Below are positions 60,766-64,000 of a DNA stretch of 64,000 nucleotides, piece by piece. The stretch comes from Pyrinomonadaceae bacterium (GTDB lineage: Bacteria; Acidobacteriota; Blastocatellia; Pyrinomonadales; Pyrinomonadaceae). The DNA lies in assembly GCA_026129865.1 (NCBI GenBank), contig JAHCHG010000001.1:372001-436000 (forward strand), written 5' to 3'. Under the pieces are notes generated by a model, which was not told the DNA's origin, searched no databases, and worked only from the letters and a program-made list of their open reading frames with translations. Within the stretch, counting starts at the first letter, position 1; each line of letters opens with the position of its first letter. The position numbers and the translations under genes are program-made.

Positions 60766-60937
60766 CGACAAGTGTTTCTATATTTGAGATAGATGAGCTA
60801 ACCATAATCGAATGCAGGCGAAGCGATGAGTGAAGAGTTGCAAATGATGAAAAAGCTGCGAGAACCTTCGCGGGCTCGCGCAGCGATCACTGTTTAGACC
60901 GATTTTACGAAATATCGCCTCCGCGTTTGAACGGTTG

Positions 60938-61492
60938 TTAATAAGACGAAAAGACCTTTGAATTCCCTTCCTTGTCGAATGCAAGAACGTCATATCCCGA
61001 GGGTTTTTCGCCGTCGGGCTGCATTCCCGGCGATTTTGCCGGCATTCCCGGTGCGGCGAGTCCTGCGATGCCTTCGGGACGTTCCTTCAAGAGCCGTTTC
61101 ACATCGTCCGCCGGGACATGTCCTTCGATAACGTAACCGCCGATTAGCCCCGTGTGGCAAGACTGCATTTTATCCGGCACGCCGAGTTCCTTGCGGACCT
61201 CGGTCATGTTTTCGACCGGTTTCGAGGCGACGGTGAAACCTGCTTTTTCCAGATGATTTTCCCACATCGTGCAGCATCCGCAGGTCGGCGATTTATAGAC
61301 AGTAAGGGTTTTGTCATCGCCTTCGAAGTTCACTTTTTCAGACGTTTCCGCCGATTTTTCCTTTGTTTCTTTTGCCAGTTCCGGGTTTGACGCATGCGAA
61401 TCGGCGCTGTGCGATGATCCTTAATCGGCGCATCCAAGCGCCGCAATGCTAATTATTAAGGTTGCGATAAAAGCAAATTTATAGAAATTCAT
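60938..61492 (-). pseudogene. DUF411 lipoprotein with an in-frame TAA after the lipobox
   Basis: From the ATG at 61492 the frame gives a lipoprotein signal (MNFYKFAFIATLIISIAALGCAD) and then a TAA at 61421-61423. The same frame continues without further interruption: GSSHSADSHASNPELAKETKEK and the DUF411 domain (VYKSPTCGCCTMWENHLEKAGF near 62-83, MQSCHTGLIGGYVIEGHVPADDVKRLL). A GTG at 61333 could start a shortened cytosolic form. DUF411 proteins are often linked to metal (copper) handling. The TAA could have come from CAA by a single C to T change. Confidence 0.75.
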
Positions 61493-61511
61493 ATCAGGTT
61501 ATTTTCCGATA

Positions 61512-61799
61512 TTATCTTCCACCTTTCGGATGATCGATCTGGTAGATAATGCCCGGTTTCAGCTTATCGGGATTCTTTTTCGGCGGTGTTACGAGCGTAA
61601 AGCGGTGATTGTAATTTTCATTGGCTGATTTGCCGGGAAAGCTTCGCCATTCGTATTTGATGAATGCGCCGTCGGTGATCTCATATTCGCGGGCGATATA
61701 ATCGTCGCCGTGGTCGAGTGTTTCTTCCCAGGCGATCTGGTTGAGATCGTCTTCCATAATAATGCGGGCGTATTTTTCGGCACTGTCGGTTTTTTTCAT
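61512..61799 (-). CDS. Small protein of unknown function
   Basis: 95 residues from the ATG at 61799 (MKKTDSAEKYARIIMED), SD-like GAGAT nearby. Acidic-to-aromatic composition, with AREYEITDGAFIKYEWRSFPGKSANENYNHRFTLVTPP and a basic, Pro-rich end. No domain recognised. The 61840 hairpin upstream isolates it from the hemerythrin gene. Confidence 0.55.
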   Translation of the reverse strand: MKKTDSAEKYARIIMEDDLNQIAWEETLDHGDDYIAREYEITDGAFIKYEWRSFPGKSANENYNHRFTLVTPPKKNPDKLKPGIIYQIDHPKGGR

Positions 61800-61837
61800 T
61801 GAGATTTCTCCGCGAAGATCGATTTTATACAAAATAA

Positions 61838-61875
61838 GAAACAGCCGCAAAATTCAAATGAATTTCGCGGCTGTT
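61838..61875 (-). terminator. Intrinsic terminator of the hemerythrin gene
   Basis: ACAGCCGC...GCGGCTGT stem extended by AAATTC/GAATTT, followed on the minus strand by TTTCTTATTTTGT. Confidence 0.85.
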
Positions 61876-61901
61876 CGCTTCCTTCCTGTTTCTTCGTTTA
61901 A

Positions 61902-62360
61902 CTACTTGCCCGCGCCGGCTGATTGAGATTTCTGGAAGCTTTTCTTTTCCGCTTCCATTTTCGAACCCATTTCTTCAAGCTCCTGGTCGCTGAAATTTTC
62001 CTTTACCTTTGGAAACATTTCACCTTCTTCTTCCTGAATATGATGCTCGACGTTTTCGATCAAAACCTTGGCTTTCGGTTCAAACTTTTCGCTGTCGCCG
62101 ACAAGATTATCGATCTCGCGGAAAAGCACATCGACTACATGATGTTCTTCGATTCCTTCGAGCGTAATGTCTTCAAGTTCCTTCTTTTCCTTTAGTGCCG
62201 GATAAAAAATTGTTTCCTCGATGTGTGTATGGACCTCGATCTCCTTTTTGAATTTTTCGTAGATCTTCTCCTTCTCGCTGTCGCTGTCGGTCGCCTCAAA
62301 TTGGTTAAAGAGAGTTTTAACCTTTGTATGGTCTTCTTTTAAAAGTTGTATCGCGTTCAT
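61902..62360 (-). CDS. Hemerythrin HHE-domain protein
   Basis: 152 residues from the ATG at 62360 (MNAIQLLKEDHTKV); the longer frame to 62420 has no signal. The metal ligands are seen in LKEDHTKVK, VHTHIEETIFYP, HHVVDVLFREID and VEHHIQEEEGEMFP. Such di-iron four-helix proteins bind oxygen or sense redox and iron. The C-terminus is Lys/Gln-rich. Confidence 0.93.
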   Translation of the reverse strand: MNAIQLLKEDHTKVKTLFNQFEATDSDSEKEKIYEKFKKEIEVHTHIEETIFYPALKEKKELEDITLEGIEEHHVVDVLFREIDNLVGDSEKFEPKAKVLIENVEHHIQEEEGEMFPKVKENFSDQELEEMGSKMEAEKKSFQKSQSAGAGK

Positions 62361-62509
62361 TTCTGATTTTCTCCTCAAAATTTTTAATCTAACTGCTGTG
62401 AAGTCAGAATCTGCAAGCACCGTGCCTGATTTTTAACTTGTTGAGAAAATTGGATTTACGCGACCCATGAATTTGACCGTTTAATTTTTCGTATTGAAGT
62501 AAGACAGTT

Positions 62510-63466
62510 TTAAGGAATAAGAACGATCTTTCCGAATGCCTTGTCTTCGATCACTGCGCGGTGCGCTTCCGAAGCTTGCGCAAGGGGAAAAGTTCGCCCG
62601 ACTGCCGGATCGAGGTAGCCCTTTTCAAGACCGTCGTAAATGGCACCGTAGATCTCGCACATCGCTTCCGGCGGCGCATTAAAAAGCGACATTCCAAGAA
62701 TCGACGCGTCTTTTCCCATCGCAAGCCGCGGGTTAAAGTCGAGACTTCCGCGATTTCCGATCACGACGATGCGACCGAATTGCGCCAGAACTTCAAAGTC
62801 TCGTACAAGATTTTCGTTTGCAAGCATTTCGAGAATGATGTCGACTTCGCCGACCGTTTCTTTTATCGCGGAAAGATAATTTTCGGAAGAATGATCGAAA
62901 ACAAAATCGGCACCGGTTTCTTTTACAAGTTTTTTCCCATCGTCCGAACTTCCCGTTCCGACTACGCGAAGTCCCGCGTTCTTTGCCCATTGTGTCGCTG
63001 CCACGCCGACACCGCCTGACGCACCGTGGATCAAAACCGTCTCGCCGCTCTGCGCCTTTGCGCGGTGAAAAAGCGCGCGGTAGGAAGTCGCATACGGAAC
63101 GAAAACTCCGGCTCCTTTTTCAAACGAAACATTTTCCGGCAATTTTATCAGCTGATCCGGCGAGCATAAACAAAATTCGGCGTAAGTTCCGGTTAACGAA
63201 CCCGTTGTCAAAACACGATCGCCAGGTTTGAAATTTTCAACATTTTTGCCGACTGATTCGACGATTCCCGCCGCATCTTTGCCAGGTGTGTATGGAAGAG
63301 CGGGTCTCTGCGCGTGTGTTCCGGTTCGAATATATGTATCGACCGGATTTACGCCTGCGGCTTTAACACGCACAAGAAGCTGATCCGCCGAGGGTTTAAG
63401 CATTTCAGTTTCGCGGTATTGCAGAACATCTTCCGCGCCGAACTCTTCAATTATTACTGCCTTCAT
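62510..63466 (-). CDS. NADPH:quinone oxidoreductase-like MDR-family protein
   Basis: 318 residues, normal size. It has the GroES-like start (MKAVIIEEFGAEDVLQYRE), PGKDAAGIVESVG near 61-73, and the nucleotide-binding loop HGASGGVGVAATQWAKNAGLRVVG near 149. It lacks the zinc-binding Cys set, as expected for zeta-crystallin-type quinone reductases. It likely reduces quinones or small electrophiles with NADPH. Confidence 0.93.
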   Translation of the reverse strand: MKAVIIEEFGAEDVLQYRETEMLKPSADQLLVRVKAAGVNPVDTYIRTGTHAQRPALPYTPGKDAAGIVESVGKNVENFKPGDRVLTTGSLTGTYAEFCLCSPDQLIKLPENVSFEKGAGVFVPYATSYRALFHRAKAQSGETVLIHGASGGVGVAATQWAKNAGLRVVGTGSSDDGKKLVKETGADFVFDHSSENYLSAIKETVGEVDIILEMLANENLVRDFEVLAQFGRIVVIGNRGSLDFNPRLAMGKDASILGMSLFNAPPEAMCEIYGAIYDGLEKGYLDPAVGRTFPLAQASEAHRAVIEDKAFGKIVLIP

Positions 63467-63495
63467 AGATTTAAAAATAAATTTCCCGCGAAATT

Positions 63496-63540
63496 GGCAG
63501 AAAACGCAGACGATTTCCGCGAATTCCGCGTTTTCCGCGG
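63496..63540. repeat. Imperfect inverted repeat downstream of trxA
   Basis: GCAGAAAACGCAGA and TCCGCGTTTTCCGC arms 15 bp apart; resembles dispersed A/C-rich palindromes of many bacteria. It may also assist termination of trxA transcripts. Confidence 0.55.
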
Positions 63541-63553
63541 GAATAAAGAAAAA

Positions 63554-63880
63554 CTAAACGTACTTATCAATTACCTTCGCGATCGCTTCGCGGGTTACCG
63601 CGCCGACGATACGTTCCTGTTCCTGACCGCCCTTAAAAACGATCAAAGTCGGAATTCCGCGAATGCCGAATCGCTGCGGAACGTTCATATTTTCATCAAC
63701 GTTCATCTTATAAACGCCCGCTTTTCCTTCGTAATCCTGCGCCACGGCTTCGACCGACGGAGCGATCATCCGGCACGGTCCGCACCATTCCGCCCAAAAA
63801 TCGACCAGAACCGGCTTGTCCGAACCGAGGACATCCTTTTCAAAATTTGCATCAGTTGCTGTTTTAGTAAAATCTCCCAT
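63554..63880 (-). CDS. trxA: Thioredoxin
   Basis: 108 residues, typical length. VLVDFWAEWCGPCRMIAPSVE (WCGPC at about 32-36), VDENMNVPQRFGIRGIPTLIVFKGGQ with the cis-Pro. Cytosolic disulfide reductase. The 120 bp upstream (63881-64000) carry its promoter region and no other gene is seen there. Confidence 0.97.
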   Translation of the reverse strand: MGDFTKTATDANFEKDVLGSDKPVLVDFWAEWCGPCRMIAPSVEAVAQDYEGKAGVYKMNVDENMNVPQRFGIRGIPTLIVFKGGQEQERIVGAVTREAIAKVIDKYV

Positions 63881-64000
63881 TGTTTACTCCTATAAATAAT
63901 AATTTAATTCCTTAACTTTGCCCGAAAGAATTTCTGAAATCAAACATTCGTGAAACTCAATAAACAGACAAATTTTCAATGTTTTGATTGTAACACTCAC

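Noticed and set aside
60778-60993. Minus-strand 71-codon frame between RHS remnant 5 and the DUF411 gene
   Set aside because: It overlaps the end of the DUF411 frame and has the Arg/His-rich look of a non-coding frame.

Overview
The window looks like a chromosomal segment of an Acidobacteriota-type bacterium, probably of the Blastocatellia/Pyrinomonadales kind. This is inferred from style (mid-range GC, many TPR proteins, CHRD/FG-GAP secreted protein, chlorite-dismutase-like HemQ, bacilliredoxin, RHS-type tails); no rRNA or taxonomic marker is present to prove it. One tRNA (tRNA-Arg, anticodon CCT) was found, and no CRISPR array.

Layout. 1-2.3 kb: 5' part of a long fatty-acyl reductase/acyl-CoA ligase fusion gene that runs off the left edge. 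2.26-2.95 kb: a REP-associated tyrosine transposase (RAYT) flanked by inverted REP sequences. 3-6.9 kb: a LarA-like protein, a tandemly duplicated two-gene module (DUF5678-like protein plus retropepsin-like protein, both retropepsin copies damaged) and a HAD phosphatase. 6.9-20 kb: mostly housekeeping genes: a TPR lipoprotein, coaD, an aspartate-type aminotransferase, a SemiSWEET, a nucleoside-uptake and salvage set (BMP lipoprotein, double ABC ATPase, pyrimidine-nucleoside phosphorylase, no permease), ispF/ispD, a PIN-TRAM protein, a degenerate SDR, radA, a decayed methyltransferase and a VapBC-like pair. 20-33.8 kb: DUF427, a DUF6986-like aldolase-family protein, PilZ, BrxA-type bacilliredoxin, a giant TPR/C39-peptidase protein apparently split by one stop codon, an L,D-transpeptidase, tsaE, nnr, apt, acyP and a HemQ-like gene. 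34-48.6 kb: a CHRD/FG-GAP secreted protein, a beta-barrel-like protein, thiE-thiD, a TPR protein, a sugar nucleotidyltransferase, mutM, a tandem M16 protease and a homocysteine methyltransferase/methylenetetrahydrofolate reductase fusion preceded by what looks like a terminator-containing leader RNA.

49.5-60.8 kb is the accessory region and the most interesting part. It holds five copies, whole or broken, of a conserved RHS-tail-like segment (D-LG-x-R ... PLG ... proline-rich ... FWEDMQWQ). Three of them are followed by a short boundary motif (MPDD[FY]KDAS) and then a different C-terminal domain; a sixth site keeps only the boundary motif. Each complete C-terminal domain carries HExxH or an ExxH variant, as in zinc metallopeptidases. 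Between the cassettes lie small secreted or lipoprotein genes in at least two paralogous families and small membrane proteins. I read this as an array of orphan RHS-tip toxin cassettes with candidate immunity genes, several of them decayed by frameshifts and stop codons.

60.9-64 kb: a DUF411 gene with a stop codon just after its lipobox, a small unknown gene, a hemerythrin, a quinone oxidoreductase and thioredoxin.

A theme across the window is recent gene decay. Several otherwise good genes are broken by a single in-frame TAA or one homopolymer indel, so read-level verification of those sites matters before interpreting them biologically.
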